Of a DNA stretch of 64,000 nt, positions 8,658 through 16,920 are shown in pieces. The notes below the pieces were generated by a model. It saw nothing but the letters and a program-made list of their open reading frames with translations. It did not search any database and was not told the origin of the DNA. Location: NCBI RefSeq assembly GCF_014696715.1, contig NZ_JACJQO010000008.1, positions 62,001 to 126,000 on the forward strand, written 5' to 3'. Within the stretch, counting starts at the first letter, position 1; each line of letters opens with the position of its first letter. This DNA comes from Pseudanabaena sp. FACHB-2040 (GTDB taxonomy: Bacteria > Cyanobacteriota > Cyanobacteriia > Phormidesmidales > Phormidesmidaceae). The position numbers were made by a program, and so were the translations under genes.

Positions 8658-11600
8658 TTGACTTCGGACTCAAACTTCGGACTGAAATTTTGGACTGGAC
8701 TCATGGTTCGCCCTTTTTACACAAACCTGCGCCTGCTCATTCTCACGGTCATCATGATTTTGGCCTGGGGGTTATCCTCTTTTCAGGCACTGCCCCGCCA
8801 GGAAGACCCAGAGCTGATCTCTCGGATCGCGGCGGTCAATACGGCGTTCCCCGGCGCTAATGCTGAGCGGGTTGAGGCCCTAGTTACGACGCCTATTGAG
8901 AAAGAACTTTCAGAGATTGAAGCCATCAAAGTTTTGTCCTCCGACTCGCGGGTGGGCTTCTCAACAGTTGTCGTGGAACTGGTCGATGCCGTCAAAGATG
9001 CTCAGCCTGTCTGGTCGTTGGTGCGAGACAAGCTCAATGATGCTGCCGCTGTGTTTCCCCCTGGGGCCACAACGCCTGAGTTAGAGGAATCCTACGTTAA
9101 GGCATACACTGCGATCGCAGCTTTGACCTGGAACCTGCCAAGTGATCCTAACTATGCTGTACTGGGGCGCTACAGCGAAGAGCTTGGCGTCATTCTGCGA
9201 GGGCTAAACGGCACCGAAGATGTGAAGTTTTTCGGCAGCCCTAACGAAGAAATTTTGGTTGAGATCGATGCTTCCACCCTGACGGGGGTGGGGCTGTCGC
9301 CGCAGCAGCTAGCCCAGCAGATCAGCCTGAGTGATGCCAAGGTGACGGCTGGTCAGCTTCGCAGCCCAGAGCAAGATATTGCCATTGAGGTCAATACCGA
9401 GTTGGAAACGACCGAGCAGATTCGGCAATTGCCCGTTCAAGCCAGCGGCGGACAGTTCACACGGCTCAGCGATATTGCCCAGGTCAGTCGTGGGGTTCGC
9501 TACCCCCTCAACCATCTAGCGATTGTCAGCGGCAAGCCAGCGGTTGTCTTGGGGGTGATGATGCAGTCTGGACTGCGAATTGACCAGTGGGCTGTCGTTG
9601 TCAGGCGTGAGCTAGAAGCCTTTCGAGAACGTCTGCCCCAGGGGGTGAGCCTGGAGCTGATTTTTGATCAGAGCCGCTATGTTGAAAGCCGCATGAGCAC
9701 TTTGATGCTTAACCTGCTATTTGGGGCAGTGCTGGTGGTACTGGTGGCGCTGGTCGGCATGGGTTGGAGATCGGCGCTGGTGGTTGGGCTGGCGCTGCCG
9801 TTGACGGTTGCTGCGGTATTGGGCTGGATGAGCGTATTTGGGGTAGCTGTTCACCAGATGTCGGTGACTGGGCTGATCATTGCCCTGGGGCTGCTGATCG
9901 ACAATGCCGTTGTGGTTGTCGATGAAATTCAGGTGGAAATGCAGCAGGGCGAAGCCCCTCTGCAGGCCGTAACCAAAACAGTGAAGTATCTGCAGGTGCC
10001 GCTGCTAGCTTCTACTCTGACCACCGTTCTGACCTTTTTGCCGATTTACCTGCTGCCTGGAGCCGCTGGAGAGTTTGTCGGCTCGATTGCTCTGAGCGTG
10101 ATTTTGGCGTTGGTGTCATCCCTAGCCATTTCCCTGACAGTCATTGCGGCGCTGACCGGCCGGGTGCTGGTTGACAGCCGTCAGGGTGAGCGGACGATTC
10201 GCCCGCTATCTCAGCTCAGCCTGCGAGAGCGGGCGATGCGGGTCTTGGTGCGGCCCGGTGCCTGGTGGTATGACGGGTTTTCATCGCCTCGACTGGGGCG
10301 TCTTTACCGCAGTTCTCTGGCCTGGGTAACGGCTCATCCCTGGCTCACAGTCGGCCTAACCATGGCAATTCCGCTGATCGGCTTAATTGCAGCAGGGACG
10401 TTAGATGAGCAGTTTTTCCCCCTAGTGAACCGTGATCAGGTGCAGATCGAGATCGAGTTTGCCCCCCAAACTGCGATCGCACACACTCGTCAGGCCGCCC
10501 TTCAAGCCCGCGACGTGCTGATGCAGCATGAAGAAATCCAGGATGTCCACTGGTTTGTAGGCGAAAGTGCCCCCAAGTTTTACTACAACCTGACGGGCAA
10601 CCGCCAAAACCAGGCCCACTACACCCAGGCTATGGTGCAGCTCAAGTCTGAGCAAAACGTGGAAGGCATTGTGCAGGATTTGCAGACAGAGCTAAACGAG
10701 CTGTTTCCCTCGGCCCGCGTGATTGTGCAGCAATTGCAGCAGGGGCCGCCCTACAATGCCCCAGTGGAGATGCGTCTCTACGGCAGCGATATCGAAACGC
10801 TGCGCCGCCTAGGGGTCGAAGTGCGGGAAATGTTGACCACCTTGCCTGATGTGGTGCAAGTGCGGGACGACCTGGCCGAAGGTGTGCCCAAGCTGGGGCT
10901 AACGGTCGATAACGAGCAGGTGCAGCAGGCCGGGTTAACCAATACTGCGATCGCACAGCAGCTTGAAGCCTACTCCGAGGGCGTGACGGGCGGAGCCATT
11001 CTAGAATCCACAGAAAATCTGCCCGTGCGAGTGCGGTTGACCAATTCCGACCGGGCCAGCCTGGCCCAGCTAGCTTCTCTAGATCTGCGGCCTGACCAGA
11101 GCCCAGATCGCGCCTTTCGTCCGACCTCTGCCCTGGGTGAGTTTGAGCTGCTGTCGCAATTTGCCAGCATTGCGCGCCGCAATGAACAGCGGGTCAACAC
11201 CGTCCAAGCGTATATCACTGCTGGGGTGCTGCCCGATACTGTACTCACCGCCCTGCAAGCACAGCTAGCGGACAGCAACTTTGAGCTACCGCCCGGCTAC
11301 CGCTATGAGTTTGGCGGTGAGTTTGCCGAACGCAATTCAGCGGTGGGCAACTTGCTGCTTTACGTGCCGCTGCTGGTGCTGCTTATGGTGATGGCGCTAG
11401 TCCTGTCCCTCGGCTCGTTTAGGCAGGCAGGCATCGTCGCCGTGGTGGCGGTTGGCTCGGTGGGCATGGCCCTATTCTCCCTAAAAGCATTTGGATCGCT
11501 GCTGGGCTTTATGGCGATTGTTGGCACGATGGGCCTAGTGGGCATTGCTATTAACGGAGCCATCATTGTGCTCTCAGCTTTCAATGAAGATGCCCAGGCC

Positions 11601-11849
11601 AGCCAGGGTAACCCCAAAGCGGTGCAGGCAGTTGTGGTAAAAGCCACCCGCCACGTTTTAACCACCACCATCACAACGATGGTGGGATTTGTGCCCCTGC
11701 TAGCCGATGGCAACCCCTTCTGGCAGCCGTTGGCAATTGCGATCGCAGGCGGCATTGGTGGCTCACCCATTCTGGCCCTCTACTTCACGCCAGCTGCCTA
11801 CCTGTTGCTATGCCATCGTCAAAGACTACCAAAGCACTACAGCTATTGA
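8658..11849 (+). CDS. RND efflux permease (AcrB/HAE1 type)
   Basis: This is a full-length proton-driven inner-membrane exporter of up to 1,063 residues. Features in order: TM1 (LRLLILTVIMILAWGLSSF), porter domain, the TM4-region motif GLIIALGLLIDNAVVVVDEI, a second TM bundle, second porter domain (QIEIEFAPQTAIAHTRQAAL) and a final bundle with GTMGLVGIAINGAIIVLSAF. The start is uncertain: TTG 8658 adds 15 residues to ATG 8703, which begins MVRPFYTNLRLL. Neither has a strong ribosome-binding site. It pairs with the adaptor upstream. Substrate class (drugs, lipids or metals) cannot be deduced, though heavy-metal CusA motifs were not seen. Confidence 0.93.
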   Translation: MTSDSNFGLKFWTGLMVRPFYTNLRLLILTVIMILAWGLSSFQALPRQEDPELISRIAAVNTAFPGANAERVEALVTTPIEKELSEIEAIKVLSSDSRVGFSTVVVELVDAVKDAQPVWSLVRDKLNDAAAVFPPGATTPELEESYVKAYTAIAALTWNLPSDPNYAVLGRYSEELGVILRGLNGTEDVKFFGSPNEEILVEIDASTLTGVGLSPQQLAQQISLSDAKVTAGQLRSPEQDIAIEVNTELETTEQIRQLPVQASGGQFTRLSDIAQVSRGVRYPLNHLAIVSGKPAVVLGVMMQSGLRIDQWAVVVRRELEAFRERLPQGVSLELIFDQSRYVESRMSTLMLNLLFGAVLVVLVALVGMGWRSALVVGLALPLTVAAVLGWMSVFGVAVHQMSVTGLIIALGLLIDNAVVVVDEIQVEMQQGEAPLQAVTKTVKYLQVPLLASTLTTVLTFLPIYLLPGAAGEFVGSIALSVILALVSSLAISLTVIAALTGRVLVDSRQGERTIRPLSQLSLRERAMRVLVRPGAWWYDGFSSPRLGRLYRSSLAWVTAHPWLTVGLTMAIPLIGLIAAGTLDEQFFPLVNRDQVQIEIEFAPQTAIAHTRQAALQARDVLMQHEEIQDVHWFVGESAPKFYYNLTGNRQNQAHYTQAMVQLKSEQNVEGIVQDLQTELNELFPSARVIVQQLQQGPPYNAPVEMRLYGSDIETLRRLGVEVREMLTTLPDVVQVRDDLAEGVPKLGLTVDNEQVQQAGLTNTAIAQQLEAYSEGVTGGAILESTENLPVRVRLTNSDRASLAQLASLDLRPDQSPDRAFRPTSALGEFELLSQFASIARRNEQRVNTVQAYITAGVLPDTVLTALQAQLADSNFELPPGYRYEFGGEFAERNSAVGNLLLYVPLLVLLMVMALVLSLGSFRQAGIVAVVAVGSVGMALFSLKAFGSLLGFMAIVGTMGLVGIAINGAIIVLSAFNEDAQASQGNPKAVQAVVVKATRHVLTTTITTMVGFVPLLADGNPFWQPLAIAIAGGIGGSPILALYFTPAAYLLLCHRQRLPKHYSY

Positions 11850-11854
11850 GGCTT

Positions 11855-13015
11855 CTATCTCCCAATAAATGCCAGAACTTCCTGGATAAAGCGATCGCGT
11901 CCTCGTTCTGGGCGGTCATTAAAGAGGTAGTGAGTCCCATCTGGAATGGTAACCGTTTCTACTCTAGGAGCATTGATTAGCTCTGCTTTAAGAGCCTGCA
12001 CATCTTCGGGTCTTGACCAGAAATCTAGCTCTCCTCGCAGAACCAGGGTTGGAACCGTAATATCTGCAGCATCCCAATATTTTTGCCCCCTTGAGAGGTT
12101 ATAACTTTCCAACCGATAGGCTGCCGGAATTCGCATACTGGGAGGATTGCGCGTTTCGCTAGTGGGATCACTAGCAAGGGCGGCTTGCTGATAGGCTGCT
12201 ACGACTTGCGGATCACGCCACTGACTTTTATCGTCCACGGGAATTGTTCTGCTCCACGCAGCGATTAGCCCTTCCGCATCATTGAGGCGATAAGCTCCAC
12301 CACTAGAATCGAATGTACCGGGACGGTTGGGATCTTCAAAGGACGATTGCAGTTCCCAGGGAGCCTCTACTCCATAAAGACTATTGAGCATGACGAGATG
12401 GCTCACCTTGTCGTTATTCCGACTGGTGTACATCCCCGCCCAATGTCCCCCAGTTGCCCAACCCACCAGTGCCACAGGTTCTCCCTGATGGCGTTGCCGC
12501 ATCGCATCGACTACTGCCCCAATATCGCGCACCGCTTCATCAGATGTGACTGCAGGGGAATTGTTTTCTGACGGCTGATTGAGGGCATCAGGGCGAGTTG
12601 AACCTTCCCAACCTCGAAGATTCATTACATAAACGGGATGCCCTGCTTGAGCAAAATTGGCTGCCAGAGAATAGCCTGAAACATTCAAATCAAAGGAAGC
12701 CGTGCCGCCAGGGCCACCTCCATGAATGAGCAAAATAGGAACTTGTGAAGCATTCCCCGAACGCACTTCTCGAACGGCAATTTCAATTCCTGGATCGCTG
12801 GTGACAAAGAAATCATTACGTTCAATTTGAGATGGGGTAGACATTAACTGTGATATTCGATGATGTCCCTGGGCGATCGCAGAAGCATTCACGGAAGTAG
12901 ATTCTGGTAGTTGAGTGACTCCAAGCAAAGTACACGACAATCCTCCTAGCAACAGCGTTGTGCTCAAGCTTCGATTTCGTCTCCAGAGCATTTGAAAAGA
13001 GTGGAGTAATTTCAT
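11855..13015 (-). CDS. exported alpha/beta-hydrolase-fold protein with Ala at the nucleophile position
   Basis: AGGAGGTG lies six bases before ATG 13013-13015, so this start is well supported and gives 386 residues. A signal peptide or anchor follows a basic N-terminus (STTLLLGGLSCTLLGV). The fold is clear: the oxyanion loop LLIHGGGPGGTASFDL, then VALVGWATGGHWAG at the nucleophile elbow, an acid candidate at Asp331 in RGELDFWS, and His362 in PDGTHYLFNDRPE. The usual G-x-S-x-G is G-W-A-T-G, with codon GCA for Ala187, so classical serine catalysis looks impossible. It may be a binding protein, use another residue, or belong to a variant family. It is divergent from a LysR gene. Confidence 0.8.
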   Translation of the reverse strand: MKLLHSFQMLWRRNRSLSTTLLLGGLSCTLLGVTQLPESTSVNASAIAQGHHRISQLMSTPSQIERNDFFVTSDPGIEIAVREVRSGNASQVPILLIHGGGPGGTASFDLNVSGYSLAANFAQAGHPVYVMNLRGWEGSTRPDALNQPSENNSPAVTSDEAVRDIGAVVDAMRQRHQGEPVALVGWATGGHWAGMYTSRNNDKVSHLVMLNSLYGVEAPWELQSSFEDPNRPGTFDSSGGAYRLNDAEGLIAAWSRTIPVDDKSQWRDPQVVAAYQQAALASDPTSETRNPPSMRIPAAYRLESYNLSRGQKYWDAADITVPTLVLRGELDFWSRPEDVQALKAELINAPRVETVTIPDGTHYLFNDRPERGRDRFIQEVLAFIGR

Positions 13016-13050
13016 TACAACACCTCCTGCGTTGATCAAATACAAATGAC

Positions 13051-13096
13051 AAGGCAGGCGAAAGCGACCCTTAAAGTCGCGTCAGTATTCTGCCTT
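13051..13096. promoter_or_regulatory. nested inverted repeats in the hydrolase/LysR divergent region
   Basis: AAGGCAG at 13051-13057 pairs with CTGCCTT at 13090-13096, and inside it GCGAC at 13064-13068 pairs with GTCGC at 13076-13080. It lies 36-81 bases upstream of the hydrolase start and within the divergent region shared with the LysR gene. It may be a leader hairpin or a two-site LysR operator; the sequence does not decide. Confidence 0.4.
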
Positions 13097-13222
13097 GCAG
13101 AAGAAAATGGATTGTTAGACAAGGTTGATTTGAGCCGTTGCGCTCTATAAATTCATGCTAAAAAGAGTCATTACTAATGTCCAACACTCGTTTGATCCGT
13201 CAATCACACCTTAAAGGTTCAA

Positions 13223-14110
13223 ATGGAATTGCGGCACCTGCGCTACTTTGTGGCGGTAGCAGAAGAACTCCATTTTGGGCGAGCCGCTCAAAGACTCCTC
13301 ATCGCTCAGCAGCCTTTAAGCCGTCAAATCCGCGATTTAGAAGCTGAGATTGGGGTGGAGTTATTTCACCGGACTAAGCGCACCATTCGCTTAACAGAAG
13401 CAGGGCATGTCTTTTTAACAGAAGCTCGCAAAACCCTCCAGCAAGCAGAACATGCGATTCTACTCGCGCAGCAAACCGGACGGGGCGAAATTGGAAGATT
13501 GGTAGTGGGCTTTACAGGTCCAGCCCTCAACACGGTTTTGCCCAAAATCGTCCGGCGATTCAAGGACAAGCATCCTCAAATTCAATTGGGGTTGGAACGA
13601 CTACACACCAATGAACAAGTCGAGGCACTGCGATCGCAACAGATTCAGGCAGGCTTATTGCATCCACCGATTGCAGGCCGCTCCCTCATAACAGAGGTGA
13701 TTCATCGAGAGGGTTTAGTGGCTATTTTGCCAGACTCCCATCGATTAGCTCAGTCTAAACGCATCTCTCTAGGGGCACTTGCCCATGAACCATTCATTCT
13801 CTATCCCCGGCATGTGGGGCCTATGCTGTACGATCGCATTCTGGGATTGTGCCAACAAGCAGGATTTAGTCCAAGGATTGTCCAGGAAGTTGTTCCTCAG
13901 CAAACGATTCTAGGTTTGGTGGCTGCAGAGATTGGAGTTTCCCTACTGCACGCCTCAGCAGAAGCGGTTGCCCCTACTGGCGTCGTACTTCGGCCTCTTG
14001 TAGAACCCACACCTGAGTTGGAGCTTGCCGTTGCCTGGAATCCAGAAATCGCACATCCCGTATTACCTGCTTTTTTGACGATTGTTCGTGAGGTCACCTG
14101 CCAACTTTGA
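13223..14110 (+). CDS. LysR-family transcriptional regulator
   Basis: The 295-residue product begins MELRHLRYFVAVAEELHFGR, with the winged helix-turn-helix AAQRLLIAQQPLSRQIRDLE and ELFHRTKRTIRLTEAG. The effector domain includes LVVGFTGPALNTVLPKIV and FILYPRHVGPMLYDRI. It resembles the CbnR/BenM branch in its start and in the paired V-A-x-E-I-G-V-S-L motif. The adjacent divergent alpha/beta-hydrolase gene is the likeliest target. A second LysR of the same branch occurs at 47736. Confidence 0.9.
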   Translation: MELRHLRYFVAVAEELHFGRAAQRLLIAQQPLSRQIRDLEAEIGVELFHRTKRTIRLTEAGHVFLTEARKTLQQAEHAILLAQQTGRGEIGRLVVGFTGPALNTVLPKIVRRFKDKHPQIQLGLERLHTNEQVEALRSQQIQAGLLHPPIAGRSLITEVIHREGLVAILPDSHRLAQSKRISLGALAHEPFILYPRHVGPMLYDRILGLCQQAGFSPRIVQEVVPQQTILGLVAAEIGVSLLHASAEAVAPTGVVLRPLVEPTPELELAVAWNPEIAHPVLPAFLTIVREVTCQL

Positions 14111-14486
14111 ACAATCCCTATGGGTTTCCTACTGAGTAGGGCTCTAGAGCTAGCGATCGAACGAGGCTCACGCTTTGTCAGGCAATGACTCTATCTTTCT
14201 CCACTAACTGCTTTCACCCGATTTCTCCTAATCTCGTTGTTCGCCAAATCCGTTGGGAAAAGAGCAGGCCCAAATAAGCAGCCTTGCCATCTGCCAACAC
14301 CGCCTCTGAGAAAGAGCGAAGCCACATCAGATTGAACAGCCCAAACTCTCTTCTCGTTCAGTAGATGAGCCAAGTACGGGTGGCAGGTCTGTAAACACCT
14401 TAGCCTGAATAGGACTTGACCCCGTTTCCATTCTTGTAACGGTTCTAACCCTGCTAAGGACGCTGCCTATACTGCAAGTTGAGCCA
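14111..14486. other. intergenic stretch without a recognised gene
   Basis: Between the LysR gene and the exported repeat protein I see no convincing gene. A CCCTA...TAGGG pair shortly after the LysR stop could form a weak hairpin. A 60-codon minus-strand ORF (14191-14373) has no recognisable domain and no good ribosome-binding site. Confidence 0.4.
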
Positions 14487-16808
14487 GTGATGATAGCAAA
14501 CGTGTTTCAACCTAAATCTTCCAGACTTTTTCGAAGCATGGGCATGCTCCTGAGCCTGAGTGTCGTTAGCACCAGCAATTTGGCAGTACAGCCTAGGGCT
14601 ACAGCTACCCAACTGCTGGCGCAGGCCACACCTGCCGCCCTCAACTGTCCAGCAGAGCGTCAGCAGCCCGTGGACAGCGCATTGAACGTCGCTCTAGAGC
14701 AGGCTCAGCAAGCTGTCAACAATAGACAGACATACCCGGCAGTTCAGCTAATGGAGTATGTCCTGCAAGGGATTCAGGTGATGGAAGATTCCCCCGGCAA
14801 GGCCGATTTGCTGCAGCGGCTGGTCGGCAGCTTACCCGAAGATTTTGCTTATGCCGGCCCGCTGGAGCGACTGGTGCAGATCGCTCCTCAAGAAAACGCT
14901 GATGCGACGCTGGAAGTGCTGCCTCTGGCGCTTGAGGCAACTCGAACCTTGGGCAGCGGCTACAGCGCTGCTAAAACTCGAACTTTTGTGGCGCTAGCGC
15001 ATTATTACACGCAGCTGGGTAGGCCCGACCAGGGCAGCCAAATTTTGACAGAGGCGCTGGCGGCCAGCAATGCGATTCAAGGAGCAACGTTTCAAGCGCC
15101 TGCACTGAGGGACATTGCTGCGGCCTACATCAATGCCGGACAGGTGGATTTAGCGCTGCCCCTCTTGGCGCGATCGCAAACCGCCGCCCAAGCCATGTCC
15201 GCTTCAAATCCTTACCAGCGGGCCGCAGAACTAGAGCAAATCGCTGCCCTCTACGCTCAAGCCAATCAGCTTGACCAAGCCCTGCAAACTGTCCGCCTAG
15301 TTGAGTTGTCGGGCTACCCGTCAAATGCGCTGCTGATGGTTGTAGACAAGTACAGCGAAGCGGGACAGACCGACCGAGCGCTGGCGGTACTACCCGCCTT
15401 TAAGCAGCCAGAGCAAAAGGCGTTGGCTCTGGCAACGATTGCTGGGCGGCTCACCGCTCAACAGCCAGAGCAGTCTGCCCAACTCTATGCCGAGGCCGTT
15501 GCAGCCGCAAAATCGGCGCAGAATGCTACCCAGGTCATAGCTAGTGTGGCTGTGCGTTATGCAACAACGGGGGGCTTAGTTGCGATCGCAGATGAAACCC
15601 TCCTCACCATTACCGATCCCCTGGTAAAGGCTCCGGCCCTGGGTGCGATCGCATTGCAATATGCCAAAGCTGGACAAGAAAATCTCGCTGAAGCCCGTCT
15701 CACTCAGGCCGTTGAAGCTTTAGAGGCCATTCCAGAAGACTGGAGCCGTAACAGTACTCGCCAGCAGCTGATCGATCAGGCCGTTCAGCTGGGGCGCTAC
15801 GACTATGCACTGCAGATTGTGCAGACGATCCAGCCGGGCGAAGAAATTCCCTATGATCGCGTTGATGTCTTAACGCCCATGGCCGAGCGTGCCATGGCCG
15901 CAGGCCGCTATGATGCCGCTTTGCAAATTACTGAGCAGATCCCACCCACTTTTGTCAGCTCGCGCAACCATCTGCTTTCTCAGATTGCGGCAGGGTTCGT
16001 GAATTCGGGGCAGCTCGACCGAGCTCTAGAGATCGCCAACCAGGAAAACCCCGATTCAGGCTTTCGGCCCCGCACTTTGGCGGTGATTGCATCTCAGGTG
16101 AGGCCGCCCGAGCAAGCGGCATTACTATTTGCTCAGGCAGCTCAGCTAGCCGACACCATTGACAGTGTCTATGTCAGGATTGAGGTGTTGGGTGCGATCG
16201 CAAAAGCCCACCTAGATGCCGGACAATCGGTGCCATCGACCCAGCTGCTAAACCAGGCCATTGCAGCTTCCCAGGAGGTTTCAGATGCTTCTGGCCGCTC
16301 CTCTTCCCTGAGAGCGATAGCCGAGCATCTAATTTTTGCCAATCATTACCTGGCGGCAATCCAGGTAGCTGAGTCGATTCCAGAGGAATCTGAGCGGCTG
16401 GCTAAGCTCAATGAGGCGATGGAAAAGGCTATTGCGGTGAGAGATGTGGCAACGGTACTGACAGTGCTAGAACGGCTGGAGGAGCCAATCCTCAAAACGC
16501 GCTGGCAGATTGCGGCTGCCGACACCTTTATTCAGCTAGACCAACCCAGCGCAGCAGCAGAGGTGCTCAGTCAGGCACTGCAAACCGCCCGCACCATTCC
16601 AGGGGAGGAGGCGCAAACGATTACGCTGCCTGGAGAGGAGAATCCGCCAATCGTTGATGATGAGCAGGATCGGGGCAGCTTTTTGAGTGCGATCGCACTC
16701 AAATACGCCCAGCTAGGTCAAGTCTCACAGGCCCAGCAGATTGCTCAGTCGTTGGAGAGCCCAGCGCTGCAACAGCAGCTCAGGCAGCAAATTAGCTGTT
16801 ACCGCTAA
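14487..16808 (+). CDS. exported helical-repeat (TPR-like) protein, function unknown
   Basis: GTG 14487 and ATG 14490 are adjacent starts. The N-terminus is a signal peptide (SMGMLLSLSVVSTSNLAV, then ATATQLLAQA), so the roughly 770-residue protein is probably exported. The body is built of degenerate 30-40 residue helical units with patterns such as A-x-x-Y-x-x-A-G-Q-x-D-x-A-L (AAAYINAGQVDLALPLL, ALQYAKAGQENLAEARL). These look like tetratricopeptide or related repeats, suggesting a periplasmic interaction scaffold. Cys residues near both ends of the mature protein could form a disulfide. No enzymatic motif is seen. The neighbours give no functional clue. Confidence 0.75.
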   Translation: MMIANVFQPKSSRLFRSMGMLLSLSVVSTSNLAVQPRATATQLLAQATPAALNCPAERQQPVDSALNVALEQAQQAVNNRQTYPAVQLMEYVLQGIQVMEDSPGKADLLQRLVGSLPEDFAYAGPLERLVQIAPQENADATLEVLPLALEATRTLGSGYSAAKTRTFVALAHYYTQLGRPDQGSQILTEALAASNAIQGATFQAPALRDIAAAYINAGQVDLALPLLARSQTAAQAMSASNPYQRAAELEQIAALYAQANQLDQALQTVRLVELSGYPSNALLMVVDKYSEAGQTDRALAVLPAFKQPEQKALALATIAGRLTAQQPEQSAQLYAEAVAAAKSAQNATQVIASVAVRYATTGGLVAIADETLLTITDPLVKAPALGAIALQYAKAGQENLAEARLTQAVEALEAIPEDWSRNSTRQQLIDQAVQLGRYDYALQIVQTIQPGEEIPYDRVDVLTPMAERAMAAGRYDAALQITEQIPPTFVSSRNHLLSQIAAGFVNSGQLDRALEIANQENPDSGFRPRTLAVIASQVRPPEQAALLFAQAAQLADTIDSVYVRIEVLGAIAKAHLDAGQSVPSTQLLNQAIAASQEVSDASGRSSSLRAIAEHLIFANHYLAAIQVAESIPEESERLAKLNEAMEKAIAVRDVATVLTVLERLEEPILKTRWQIAAADTFIQLDQPSAAAEVLSQALQTARTIPGEEAQTITLPGEENPPIVDDEQDRGSFLSAIALKYAQLGQVSQAQQIAQSLESPALQQQLRQQISCYR

Positions 16809-16920
16809 TAGGCAATGTCCAACGTCTTCCCCTGACTCTGGACACTGGCTCACAGGTTTTGCCATGCGATCTCATGCCCTGTATCTCGCCTATAGCTCCA
16901 GGGGGAGCGACAAGGTAGGG

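Noticed and set aside
14191-14373. 60-codon minus-strand ORF
   Set aside because: No motif, weak start context; listed only as part of the intergenic stretch.
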